Assembly: GCF_020880995.1 (NCBI RefSeq)
Contig: NZ_JAJISD010000001.1
Coordinates: 806,001 to 870,000 of the forward strand
From: Reyranella aquatilis
GTDB taxonomy: Bacteria; Pseudomonadota; Alphaproteobacteria; Reyranellales; Reyranellaceae
Direction: 5' to 3'
Length of the DNA: 64,000 bases
Shown here: positions 8,981 through 17,494 of the stretch, in pieces
Layout of the letters: each line of letters opens with the position of its first letter
How positions within the stretch are numbered: position 1 is the first letter of the stretch
The notes under the pieces: generated by a model
Databases searched by the model: none
What the model was told of the DNA's origin: nothing
The model's input: only the letters and a program-made list of their open reading frames with translations
Position numbers and translations under genes: made by a program

Positions 8981-11679
8981 GCAGATACGAAATCAACGGG
9001 CACCTCTTCGCGGCGGAGCCCAAACCCGGGCAATGCCTCCGCACCTTCCTCCGCGACCTCGAGGTCTTCGGTGTCAAGAAGGGCTGCGACGCGGGCGACT
9101 GCGGCGCCTGCACCGTGTGGATTGATGGCAAGCCCTTCCATTCCTGCCTCGTGCCCGCGTTTCGCGCCGAAGGGCGCAAGGTCACGACCATCGAGGGGCT
9201 CGCTTCCTCCGGGGAGATGCACCCGGTCCAGAAGGCCTTCCACGACGCCCAGGCCTTCCAGTGCGGCTATTGTGCCGCCGGCATGGTGATGACGGTCGCG
9301 AGCATGGGCGCGAATCAGAAGGCCGACCTGCCACATGCGCTTAAGGGCAACCTCTGCCGCTGCACCGGCTATCGCTCGATCACGGATGCGCTGAACGGCA
9401 AGTGCAACATCGAGTCGGACGTCGCGGGCAAGGCGTGCGGCGCCAGCCTGCCCAATCCCTTCACCGACGACATCCTGACCGGCAAGGCACGGTACACGAT
9501 GGACGTGGCAATGCCCGGCATGCTTCACCTCAAGGTGCTGCGGTCGCCTCACGCCCATGCCCGCATCGTCGGCATCGACAGGACCGCAGCACTCGCCGTA
9601 CCGGGCGTGGTCGCCGTTTATACGTGGGAAGACGTGCCGCGCCGGCTCTACAGTACGGCGCTCCACGAGGATCACCTGGTCGATCCCGACGATACCTACA
9701 TGCTGGACAACGTCGCCCGCTTCGCCGGACAGCGCGTTGCCGCCGTGGTCGCCGAGAGCGAGGGCGCAGCGGAAGCCGGGTGCCGGGCGATCCATGTCGA
9801 GTACGAAGTGCTGCCTGCAGTCTTCGATCCGGTGGAGGCGATGGAACCGGGGGCTCCCCTGCTCCACGACAAGGATGTGCTCACCAAGGAAGGCAACGTC
9901 TACTGCGACCTGAAGGGAGAGATTGGAAACATCGCGCGGGGATTCGAGGAGGCGCATGCGATTCACGAGCTGACCTACTCGACGTCGCGCGTGCAGCACG
10001 TGCATCTGGAGACCCACGGGTCGATCGCCTGGCGGGGCGAGGACAATCGCTGGCACGTGCGGACCAGTTCGCAGGGGCCGTTCGCCGCCCAGAAGAAGCT
10101 CTGCTACCTGATGGGCCTCAAGGCCCGCGACCTCCACGTGTTCACCGAGCGAGTCGGCGGCGGCTTCGGCGGCAAGCAGGAAATGATCTCGGAGGATCTC
10201 GTCCTGTTCGCCGCCATGAAGCTCGGCCGACCGGTCAAATGGGAATGGACGCGCGAGGACGAGTTCCTGGGCGGCACGACGCGACATCAGATGACCACGC
10301 ACGTCAAGCTTGGCGCCCGCAAGGACGGTACGCTGACCGCCATGGACGTGCGGGTCGTCTCCAATACCGGCGCCTACGGCAATCACGGAAGTGAGACCCT
10401 GGCGGCGGCCATGGGCAGCCCGATCGCCGCCTATCGCTGCGATAACAAGCGGGGCGCGGGTTACGCGGTCTACACCAACATGGTGCCGGGCGGCGGCTTT
10501 CGCGGCTACGGCGCGTCCCAGACGACCTTCGCCATCGAATGCGCCATCGACGAACTGGCACGCCTTCTCGCGATCGATCCGATGGAGATGCGCCGCAGGA
10601 ACGTCGTTCGCCCCGGCGACAACATCGAATCGATCTGGCAGGAGCCGAGCGATGCCAGCTTCGGCAGCTACGGCATTCTGGAGTGCCTGGAGATCGTCGA
10701 GCGCGAGCTGGCCAAGGGCAACGGCGTCGCGAAGCCGGGCGGAGACCATTGGGCGGAGGGCACGGGCGTGGCGCTGGCCATGCTGGAATGCGGCCCGCCC
10801 ACCGAGCATCGCTCCGGCGCGGAGATGCGGCTTCTGGCCGACGGGACCTATCATCTGGCCGTCGGCTCGTCGGAGATGGGCAACGGCATCACCACCGCGC
10901 ACAAGCAGATGGCCGCCGCCGTCCTCGGCGTGCGCGCCACCGACATCGCGATCATCAATGCCGACACGGACCGTACGCCCTACGATACCGGCACATTCGC
11001 CAGCACGGGCACGGTCGTGGCCGGCAAGGCGGTCCATATTGCTGCGGAGGCGATGCGCGACGACATCCTGGCCTTCGCATCGCGCCATACCGGAATGGAT
11101 CCGGTGCAATGTCGCCTGGAGAACGATGCGGTGGTCTGCGGCGACAAGCGGATCCCGCTCGATGCTCTGCACGCCGCCGGGGCGAAGACCGATCATCACT
11201 TCGCGGTAAGCCGCAAGGCCTACCTGTCGCCGCGCACGATCGCCTTCAACGTGCAGGGCGTACGGCTCGCGGTCCATCGCGTCACCGGGGAGATCCGCAT
11301 CCTGCACAGCGTGCACGCCGCCGACATCGGCAGGCCGATCAATCCGATGCAGTGCCGCGGCCAGCTCGACGGGGCGGTGGCGATGGGATACGGCTGGGCC
11401 CTCACCGAGAACATGGTTCACGAGGCCGGCCACATGGTGAACCCGCAGCTTCGCAACTATCGCATCCCGGCCTACGCCGACACCCCCCACACCGACATCT
11501 TCTTCGCCGACACGGTCGATTCGATCGGGCCGCTCGGCGCCAAATCCCAGGGCGAATGCGGCATCAACCCGGTCGCCCCCGCGGTCGCGAATGCTCTCGC
11601 GGACGCCACCGGCATCCGCTTCGCCCATCTGCCCTTCACGCCGGACAGGATCTTCGCGGAGCTCGCGGAAAAGCCATGA
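8977..11679 (+). CDS. Fused [2Fe-2S]/molybdopterin subunit, xanthine dehydrogenase family
   Basis: 900 residues. Residues 1-150 hold two [2Fe-2S] domains: Cys37, 42, 45 and 57 form the plant-type cluster; Cys96 and 99 with Cys127 and 129 form the second. The CxxC-to-CxC spacing is 27 residues, slightly shorter than usual. The rest is the Mo-pterin hydroxylase: GGGFGGKQE, GGGFRGYGASQTTFAIE, and the catalytic glutamate at about residue 860 in SQGECGINPVAP. The order FeS-FeS-Mo in about 900 residues matches Desulfovibrio aldehyde oxidoreductase, but here a separate FAD subunit precedes it. The start is the ATG at 8977 overlapping the upstream stop, although the frame is open further upstream. 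Substrate is unknown; xanthine or another N-heterocycle or an aldehyde are all possible. Confidence 0.88.
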   Translation: MSRYEINGHLFAAEPKPGQCLRTFLRDLEVFGVKKGCDAGDCGACTVWIDGKPFHSCLVPAFRAEGRKVTTIEGLASSGEMHPVQKAFHDAQAFQCGYCAAGMVMTVASMGANQKADLPHALKGNLCRCTGYRSITDALNGKCNIESDVAGKACGASLPNPFTDDILTGKARYTMDVAMPGMLHLKVLRSPHAHARIVGIDRTAALAVPGVVAVYTWEDVPRRLYSTALHEDHLVDPDDTYMLDNVARFAGQRVAAVVAESEGAAEAGCRAIHVEYEVLPAVFDPVEAMEPGAPLLHDKDVLTKEGNVYCDLKGEIGNIARGFEEAHAIHELTYSTSRVQHVHLETHGSIAWRGEDNRWHVRTSSQGPFAAQKKLCYLMGLKARDLHVFTERVGGGFGGKQEMISEDLVLFAAMKLGRPVKWEWTREDEFLGGTTRHQMTTHVKLGARKDGTLTAMDVRVVSNTGAYGNHGSETLAAAMGSPIAAYRCDNKRGAGYAVYTNMVPGGGFRGYGASQTTFAIECAIDELARLLAIDPMEMRRRNVVRPGDNIESIWQEPSDASFGSYGILECLEIVERELAKGNGVAKPGGDHWAEGTGVALAMLECGPPTEHRSGAEMRLLADGTYHLAVGSSEMGNGITTAHKQMAAAVLGVRATDIAIINADTDRTPYDTGTFASTGTVVAGKAVHIAAEAMRDDILAFASRHTGMDPVQCRLENDAVVCGDKRIPLDALHAAGAKTDHHFAVSRKAYLSPRTIAFNVQGVRLAVHRVTGEIRILHSVHAADIGRPINPMQCRGQLDGAVAMGYGWALTENMVHEAGHMVNPQLRNYRIPAYADTPHTDIFFADTVDSIGPLGAKSQGECGINPVAPAVANALADATGIRFAHLPFTPDRIFAELAEKP

Positions 11680-12641
11680 GCACGAGCACGGCGACTTCGG
11701 CGCGCAGCATCAGCATCGTGACGCAGACCTGCGTGCGACCCGAGTGCGCCGAAGACTTCGCACGCTGGCAGGGCGAGACCAGCAGCCTCATCCATGACTT
11801 CCCCGGCTTCATCGAGCAGCGCCTCCTGCCGCCGGATCCGCCGCTGCAGGTGGACTGGGTGATCCTGCAGCGCTTCGCCACGCTCGCCGATGCCCAGCGC
11901 TGGCTGGGTTCGCCCGAGCGGCAGAAGCGCATCACCGGCGCCGCCCCCATGCTGGTCGGCCGGGACGACGTCCACATCGTCCAGGACGAAACCAGCGGCA
12001 TCAAGCCGGCGCCAGTCTCGGCCATCATTTCCACGCGGGTGAAGCCCGGCCACGAAGCCGCCTATCGAGCCTGGGAGCACAAGATCGCGGCGGCCCAGTC
12101 GAAGGCGCCGGGCCTCCAAGGCTACCGGTTCGAGCCACCCGTGCCGGGGATCCAGGAGGACTACGTCGCCATCCTGCGGTTCGACACCGAGACCAACCTC
12201 AAGGCGTGGTTGGACTCGCCCGTCCGCAAGGCGCTGGTCGCGGAAGCCGCGCCCCTCACCGAGGAATTCCACTCCCGTATCGCCAGCTCCGGGTTCGAGC
12301 AATGGTTCCGCGACGACGACGCTGCGGGCGCGTCGCTACCAGCTTGGAAGATGAACATGCTCGTCCTCCTCATGCTGTACCCGGTCGTCATGCTGTTCGG
12401 CGTCTTCGTCGGCACCCCCGTCTTCGACCGCATGTTCCATCTCCCCTTTGCCGTGTCGCTCTTCCTCGGGAACGTGGTCAGTGTCGTCATCACAGGGGCC
12501 CTGGTTCCCTGGGTCGCCGGCCATTTCCGCTGGTGGCTGCGGCCGGCGACGGGCCGCGAACGGTGGGTCGGTCTCCAGGGCGCAGCTCTCCTCCTGGCGG
12601 CCTATGGGGCCATGGTCCTGATTTTCCTGCGCCTACTCTGA
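11676..12641 (+). CDS. Double ABM-domain protein with C-terminal membrane helices
   Basis: 321 residues. Residues about 10-100 and 110-205 are two related ferredoxin-like ABM (antibiotic biosynthesis monooxygenase) domains: ISIVTQTCVRPECAEDFARW matches the start of the second, SAIISTRVKPGHEAAYRAW. After them come three hydrophobic segments (MLVLLMLYPVVMLFGVFVG, FAVSLFLGNVVSVVITGALV, LQGAALLLAAYGAMVLIFL). The start ATG overlaps the stop of the molybdenum hydroxylase subunit by 4 bp. Such proteins are usually annotated as ABM superfamily enzymes; the real reaction is unknown. Co-translation with the oxidase suggests a membrane-side partner or an accessory oxygenase. Confidence 0.75.
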   Translation: MSTSTATSARSISIVTQTCVRPECAEDFARWQGETSSLIHDFPGFIEQRLLPPDPPLQVDWVILQRFATLADAQRWLGSPERQKRITGAAPMLVGRDDVHIVQDETSGIKPAPVSAIISTRVKPGHEAAYRAWEHKIAAAQSKAPGLQGYRFEPPVPGIQEDYVAILRFDTETNLKAWLDSPVRKALVAEAAPLTEEFHSRIASSGFEQWFRDDDAAGASLPAWKMNMLVLLMLYPVVMLFGVFVGTPVFDRMFHLPFAVSLFLGNVVSVVITGALVPWVAGHFRWWLRPATGRERWVGLQGAALLLAAYGAMVLIFLRLL

Positions 12642-12709
12642 TCCTGACGGAAAGCCAGCGGGCGGCGCGGCCGTGCGCTATTGTCAGGAATACGGAGAGG
12701 AGACGCAGA

Positions 12710-13714
12710 ATGCCGGAACCCCAGCGCCTCGATACGACGCGGCTGCAGAAGATCGCCCAGGCCTATTGGGAGAGTGCCGCCCTGATGGCTGCGGTCGAGC
12801 TCGAGGTCTTCACCGCCATCGCGCATCGCCACGACACGATCCCCGCCGTGGCGCAGGCCACCGGCATATCGGAGCGTAACGCCGAGAGACTGCTGACGGT
12901 GCTGGCCGCCATGACATTGCTGACGCGAGAGGGCGAGCACTTCGCAAATGCTGCAGACGTCCAGCGCTTCCTCGTGAAGGACGGCGAACGCTACGCCGGT
13001 CCTTGGATCCTGTTCACCAAGCCGCGCTGGAAAGCCTTCGGTGAACTCTCGGAACGACTGCGCGACCCGCAGGAGAACAGGCTCGGCGCCTACGTGAACT
13101 TCACGGTCGAGGATGCGCGACGCTATCACGCCGCCACCTACTCGATCGGCATGGGCGCCGCCCGCCTGTTCAGCCGCAGCGTCGACCTTTCGGGCCGAAA
13201 ACTGATGCTTGATCTCGGCGGCGGTTCGGGGGCCTACAGCATCGTCGCGACCAGGACCTTTCCGGGGCTCAAGGCCATCGTTCTCGATCTGCCACCTGTC
13301 ACGGTCGTGGCCGACGAGTACATCTCAGCCAATGGCGCAGCGGAGCGCGTCAGCACGCTTCCCGGCGACTTCACCGAGACGGCGTTTCCGCAGGGCGTCG
13401 ACGTGGTCGTGATGGCGAGCAACCTGCCGCAATACGAGCCGGCGCTGATCGGCCTGGTCGTGGCGAAGGCGTTCGCCGCCCTCGTGCCGGGGGGCGAGAT
13501 GCACCTGATCGGCGAGACGCTGCACGACGACCGGACGGGCCCGCTCTCGGCCGCCCTGTGGGGACTGAACGAAGCGATCCAGAACAGCACGGGGCGCGCC
13601 CACACCGAGTCGGAGGTGAAGGGCTACTTGGAGGACGCTGGCTTCGTGGATGTGACCGTCCATCCCTTCGTGCCGGGCGTGCTGTCGCGGATTACGGGGC
13701 GCAAGCCGGGCTGA
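12710..13714 (+). CDS. SAM-dependent methyltransferase, O-methyltransferase-like
   Basis: 334 residues from the ATG at 12710, preceded by a strong GGAGAGGA at 12694-12701. The N-terminal ~95 residues form a winged-helix dimerisation domain (AYWESAALMAAVELEVFTAI; VAQATGISERNAERLL), as in plant-type and antibiotic O-methyltransferases. The Rossmann domain carries the SAM loop LMLDLGGGSGAYS, then IVLDLPPV and the C-terminal GYLEDAGFVDVTV. The acceptor is unknown. It lies 68 bp after the ABM protein gene and 64 bp before the PhyH gene, in the same direction. Confidence 0.82.
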   Translation: MPEPQRLDTTRLQKIAQAYWESAALMAAVELEVFTAIAHRHDTIPAVAQATGISERNAERLLTVLAAMTLLTREGEHFANAADVQRFLVKDGERYAGPWILFTKPRWKAFGELSERLRDPQENRLGAYVNFTVEDARRYHAATYSIGMGAARLFSRSVDLSGRKLMLDLGGGSGAYSIVATRTFPGLKAIVLDLPPVTVVADEYISANGAAERVSTLPGDFTETAFPQGVDVVVMASNLPQYEPALIGLVVAKAFAALVPGGEMHLIGETLHDDRTGPLSAALWGLNEAIQNSTGRAHTESEVKGYLEDAGFVDVTVHPFVPGVLSRITGRKPG

Positions 13715-13778
13715 GGCCCACCGTCTTGCGCCCGTCCTGCACGGCCGCCACAGTTGTGCATCCAGGAAGGGAAACGCC

Positions 13779-14612
13779 ATGAAAAAGCGTCTCACGGAAG
13801 GCGAGGTCGACCGCTATCGCCGCGACGGCTTCCACTTCCCCGTCCGCGTACTGTCGGCCGAGGAAGCCCGCTCTTGTCGCGACCGGCTCGAGCAGCATGA
13901 GCGGACCACGGGCGGCCCGATCGCCGGCAACATGCGCCACAAGGTGCATCTTCTCTTCACCTGGGCAAACAATCTCGCCTGTCATCCCGCCATTCTCGAC
14001 GCGGTGGAGGACCTGATCGGCCCGGACATCCTGTGCTGGAGCAGTACCTTCTTCATCAAGGAGGCGCGCTCGCCCTCCTTCGTGTCGTGGCACCAGGACG
14101 CCACCTACTGGGGACTAAGCACCGACGAGGTCGTCACCGCCTGGGTCGCCTTCGCCGATGCACCGGTCGAAAGCGGCGCCATGAGGTTCTGGCCCGGCAG
14201 CCATCTCAGGAACCAGCTCGAGCACCGCGATACGTTCGACGAGAACAACCTGCTGAGCCGCGGCCAGGAGATCGCGGTCGACGTGCCGGAGGGCGCCGGC
14301 GTCGACGTCCCGCTGCGCGCGGGCGAAATGTCCCTGCACCACGTACTGCTGGCCCACGCCTCCGGACCCAACACGACCGACGACCGGCGCATTGGGCTCG
14401 CGCTGCGCTACATCCCGCCGCATGTGCGCCAACTCAAGGTGCGCGATTCCGCGACCCTCGTCCGCGGCCGCGATCCGTTCGGGAATTTCGATCCCGAGCC
14501 GGCGCCCAAGGCCGATCTCGATGCCGAAGCTCTCATTGCGCATCGCGAGGCAGTCGAACGCTCGGCCAAGGCGCTCTATTCGGGCACCGACCGTACGGCT
14601 TTCCGGGCCTGA
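13779..14612 (+). CDS. Phytanoyl-CoA dioxygenase (PhyH) family oxygenase
   Basis: 277 residues of an Fe(II)/2-oxoglutarate-dependent oxygenase. The iron-binding triad is visible: His105 and Asp107 in SWHQDATYWG, and His193 in LLAHASGPN, with the 2-oxoglutarate-binding arginine close by at about 204 (DDRRIGLALRYIP). The N-terminus (LTEGEVDRYRRDGFHFPVRVL) is the usual PhyH opening. Substrates of this family include fatty acyl-CoAs, chlorinated compounds and small secondary metabolites; the sequence does not decide. Starts from ATG with AGGAAGGG upstream. Confidence 0.85.
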   Translation: MKKRLTEGEVDRYRRDGFHFPVRVLSAEEARSCRDRLEQHERTTGGPIAGNMRHKVHLLFTWANNLACHPAILDAVEDLIGPDILCWSSTFFIKEARSPSFVSWHQDATYWGLSTDEVVTAWVAFADAPVESGAMRFWPGSHLRNQLEHRDTFDENNLLSRGQEIAVDVPEGAGVDVPLRAGEMSLHHVLLAHASGPNTTDDRRIGLALRYIPPHVRQLKVRDSATLVRGRDPFGNFDPEPAPKADLDAEALIAHREAVERSAKALYSGTDRTAFRA

Positions 14613-14629
14613 CGCGGCAGGAGCAGATC

Positions 14630-15100
14630 TTGGATTTGAAACAATCGGGCCGTCGCTTCTTCGTGGGAGCCGCCCTCCTCGTGGCCTTCACCGCCACGCA
14701 GGCCGCGGCGCAGGCTCCGACGGCGCAGGCCTTCGTCGAGGGCATCTACCGGCCCTATCTGCAGCAGGGCTTCGCGGGGCAGCCCTACGAACAGACGGCG
14801 CGCTTCTTTGCGCCGGCGCTGGCGCAGGCCATGGAGCGCGACTTTCGCGAGGCCAAGCGCCGGAGCGAGCCGCCCACTCTGAATGGCGATCCCTTCGTCG
14901 ACGCGCAGGATTGGGAGATCGCGAAACTGGCGATCGATGTCACGACAAACGCAGACACGGCGACGGCGCGGGTCTCGTTTCAGAACGCCGGAGCACCGAA
15001 GCGAGTCGTCCTCGAACTGGTGCGCACACCCGCAGGCTGGCGCATCGCCGAGATCAAGGCGCCCAGCGGCTCGCTGAAGGCGCTCTACAGACTCAAGTAG
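14630..15100 (+). CDS. Small exported protein, DUF3828-like
   Basis: 156 residues from a TTG at 14630, chosen because AGGAG lies at 14619-14623 and because it gives a signal peptide (RRFFVGAALLVAFTATQAAAQA). The mature part (FVEGIYRPYLQQG, DPFVDAQDWEIAKLAIDV, WRIAEIKAPSGSLKALYR) resembles the DUF3828 family of periplasmic proteins with a cystatin/NTF2-like fold. No function is known. It is the last plus-strand gene of this run and is convergent with the aldolase gene. Confidence 0.65.
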   Translation: MDLKQSGRRFFVGAALLVAFTATQAAAQAPTAQAFVEGIYRPYLQQGFAGQPYEQTARFFAPALAQAMERDFREAKRRSEPPTLNGDPFVDAQDWEIAKLAIDVTTNADTATARVSFQNAGAPKRVVLELVRTPAGWRIAEIKAPSGSLKALYRLK

Positions 15101-15103
15101 AGG

Positions 15104-15907
15104 TCAGTGCCGCCAGCTCGTGTCGGTCTTGTCGAGCTTGCGCACCAGCGCCGCGAACTCGAGATCGCCGATGCCCACCGCGGATTCCATCTCGGAGAAG
15201 CGGTCCATGTCGGCGCCCGACTTGGCGGCCAGATTGTCACCCATGACGTTGAGCGTGCCCGCGGCGGCGGCATCGAGCTGGATCTGGCAGGCGCGTTCCA
15301 GGCGGTAGAGGCGCAGGAAGGCTTCCGGCACCGAACGCCCGGTCGTCAGCAGGCCGTGGTTGCGCAGCATCATCGCCTGGTTGTCGCCGAGGTTCTTCAG
15401 CAGCCTTTCGCGCTCGTCGAGATCGAGGCTCGGGCCTTCATAGTCGTGATAGGAGAGCTTGCCGTGGAACGCCGTCGAGACCATCGACACCGGCAGCAGC
15501 CCGTCCTTCAGCGCGCACACCGCCATGCCGGCCCGCGTATGAGTATGCATCACGACCTTGTGGCGGTCGGCATGGGCCATGTGGACGGCCGAGTGGATGA
15601 CGAAGCCGGCGTAGTTCACGGGATGCGGGCTCGGCTCGACGATGTTGCCGTCGAGATCGATCTTCACCAGGTTCGAAGCGGTGACCTCATCGTAGTTGAG
15701 CCCGTAGGGATTGATCAGGAAGTGCGGCGCCTCGCCCGGCACGCGCGCCGTGAGATGGCCGTAGATCAGCTCGGTCCAGCCAAAATGGTCGACCAGCCGG
15801 TAGGCCGCCGCGAGCTGCCGGCGCAGCACCCACTCGCCGTCGGCCGGCGGCAGCGAGTTCACGTCGATGCCGGTCAGCGGCAGTTCGGAAGCGAGCGGCA
15901 TGTCCAT
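15104..15907 (-). CDS. Class II aldolase/adducin family protein
   Basis: 267 residues. Zinc-binding histidines of the family are visible in VMHTHTRAGMAV and in the later MMLRNHGLLTTG. The early YGHLTARVPG corresponds to the phosphate/substrate loop. Relatives include L-fuculose-phosphate aldolase and many decarboxylase-like enzymes; this longer C-terminal form (with LYRLERACQIQLDAAAAG) is the version usually left without a substrate. The start at 15907 is supported by GGAGGA at 15915-15920 on the minus strand, although the frame is open much further upstream. Confidence 0.85.
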   Translation of the reverse strand: MDMPLASELPLTGIDVNSLPPADGEWVLRRQLAAAYRLVDHFGWTELIYGHLTARVPGEAPHFLINPYGLNYDEVTASNLVKIDLDGNIVEPSPHPVNYAGFVIHSAVHMAHADRHKVVMHTHTRAGMAVCALKDGLLPVSMVSTAFHGKLSYHDYEGPSLDLDERERLLKNLGDNQAMMLRNHGLLTTGRSVPEAFLRLYRLERACQIQLDAAAAGTLNVMGDNLAAKSGADMDRFSEMESAVGIGDLEFAALVRKLDKTDTSWRH

Positions 15908-15939
15908 GGCGTTGTCCTCCAGCAGGATTTTAACCCAGC

Positions 15940-17181
15940 CTATCGGGCGTATTCCTCGGCCGCGATGGCGAAGTTGATGTTCTGGGCGTCGCGGATCATG
16001 AAGGTCGTGATGCCGATCAGGTTGCCCTGGGCATCGAACAGGCCGCCGCCCGACGATCCTCGCGAGATCGGCGCAGAGGTCTGCAGCAGGCGTTCGCCCT
16101 CCTTCACGCGCTTGGAGGAGATGATGCCCTCGGCGAGGGTCAGCTCCAGCCCGCGCGGTGTGCCGATCGTGAACACGCGCTCGCCGACCTTGACGTCGGC
16201 ATAGGGGCGCACGCGCACCCAATTGGGCAGCGGCGGCGCCGTCGCGGCGATCCTCAGCACGCAGCGGTCGGCGTTCGCGTTCGCCGAAACGACGTTGGCC
16301 GGGAAGCGCACGCCCTCCCGCTCCAGCGTTACCGTGGTGGCGCTCTCGACGACGTGGCAGTTGGTGAGCAGATCGCGCTCGCCCACGGCGATCGCCGACC
16401 CCTGCGACCTCTCTGCCTTCACGATGTAGACGGCGCCGCTCGACTTCTCGAACACCTGGTGCGGCTTCAGTTCGGTCCCGTCGCCAAGGATCAGCCGGAT
16501 CGCACTGGTCTTGCCCGACCGATCGGCGACGTTCGGCGCGCTGGGTGGCCGCGGTTGCGGCGCCGAGGCTTGGGGCTGGGGCTGCGACGGCATGAGCGGC
16601 GGGGCCGACGGAGTCGGGGCGGGGGCCGGGGGCGCGGGAGGCGACGTCACGGCGGACGTCGACGTGCCCGGAGGCGTGCCGGAGCCACCGCCGTAGCGCG
16701 CAGTACAGTTCAGGACCTCGGAGAGAGCCGCATAGGTCCCGTCCAGATTGAAGGCGTAGGTGTTGCCCATGGCGCGCACGGTCATCCGGTTGCCCCGGCG
16801 CATCACATCGAACAGTTCCTCCTTCGCCGGCAACTCGGCAAGCGCGAGGTTCTCGGTCGCGGCCACGGCCTTCAACGGGAACGGGCCCGCATTGTCGACG
16901 AGCAGCGTGAGATCGACGGTCTGCCCCTTGGTGAACCGCCAGGATTCGTGGGTCCAGCCCACGCGCCAGCTCTGGTCGCCGGAGACCGAGAACAGCATGC
17001 GGATGCCGCTCTTGTAGGGCGCCGAGATCGCGCAATGGGAAAACTTGCCCGCCCGATCATGGGCGCTGAGCGACCAGCCCCCGACCGTGGTGCGCGACCC
17101 CGGAATCAAATCTGCCTTCGCGGGCGTCTGCCAGGAGCAGACGGCGACCAGGGCGATGGCTAGGGCGCAGACGCGCTTCAT
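15940..17181 (-). CDS. Exported trypsin-like (S1C) serine protease with N-terminal IalB-like domain
   Basis: About 413 residues from the ATG at 17181; an ATG 12 bp upstream is possible. It begins with a signal peptide (MKRVCALAIALVAVCSW...AKA). Residues ~25-150 (GGWSLSAHDRAGKFSHCAIS, YKSGIRMLFSVSGDQSW) resemble the invasion-associated locus B domain. A Pro/Ala/Gln linker of about 50 residues follows, then a trypsin_2 protease domain. The triad is His in LLTNCHVV, Asp in ANADRCVLRI and Ser in ISRGSSGGGLFDAQGN. No PDZ domain is present, so it is not DegP. It probably acts in the periplasm or outside the cell. Target unknown. Confidence 0.8.
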   Translation of the reverse strand: MKRVCALAIALVAVCSWQTPAKADLIPGSRTTVGGWSLSAHDRAGKFSHCAISAPYKSGIRMLFSVSGDQSWRVGWTHESWRFTKGQTVDLTLLVDNAGPFPLKAVAATENLALAELPAKEELFDVMRRGNRMTVRAMGNTYAFNLDGTYAALSEVLNCTARYGGGSGTPPGTSTSAVTSPPAPPAPAPTPSAPPLMPSQPQPQASAPQPRPPSAPNVADRSGKTSAIRLILGDGTELKPHQVFEKSSGAVYIVKAERSQGSAIAVGERDLLTNCHVVESATTVTLEREGVRFPANVVSANANADRCVLRIAATAPPLPNWVRVRPYADVKVGERVFTIGTPRGLELTLAEGIISSKRVKEGERLLQTSAPISRGSSGGGLFDAQGNLIGITTFMIRDAQNINFAIAAEEYAR

Positions 17182-17369
17182 ACGCAATTCCATATGCAGG
17201 ACGGCTGTCGAGAGCCGCAGAAAGTCTGCCACAGATACCGGAAGAGTCGAGCCGCATGAGCCCGACCGCCGCTGGCTGCGCGGGCGCGATTCTGATGCGG
17301 GATTGCGGCCGAAATCAGCGGGGTTGCGCTGGAGCGGCCATTCGACTATCAACCCCGCTTCTGGCCCTG

Positions 17370-17445
17370 GCTCCCTTCGTCTAGAGGCCTAGGACGTGGC
17401 CCTCTCAAGGCTAAAACACGGGTTCGAATCCCGTAGGGAGCGCCA
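17370..17445 (+). tRNA. tRNA-Glu (anticodon CUC)
   Basis: A 76-nt cloverleaf with encoded CCA. The acceptor stem pairs GCTCCCT (17370-17376) with AGGGAGC (17435-17441), with discriminator G at 17442. The TTCGTCTAGAGGCC... D-arm region is typical of tRNA-Glu. The anticodon stem TGGCC/GGCTA holds loop CTCTCAA, giving anticodon CTC. The T arm is ACGGG-TTCGAAT-CCCGT. Confidence 0.95.
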
Positions 17446-17494
17446 GCCGGCCGCCTGACCGCCTTTTGCGGCCTGTGTCGATCGGCTGTCACTT

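Noticed and set aside
8944-11628. 894-residue open frame antisense to the FeS/Mo subunit gene
   Set aside because: Same antisense artefact; rich in Arg, Gly, Val, His and Asp and without recognisable motifs.
17370-17445. tRNA-Glu as an integration site for a mobile element
   Set aside because: No integrase, no repeated tRNA 3' end downstream, and the neighbours are ordinary chromosomal genes.
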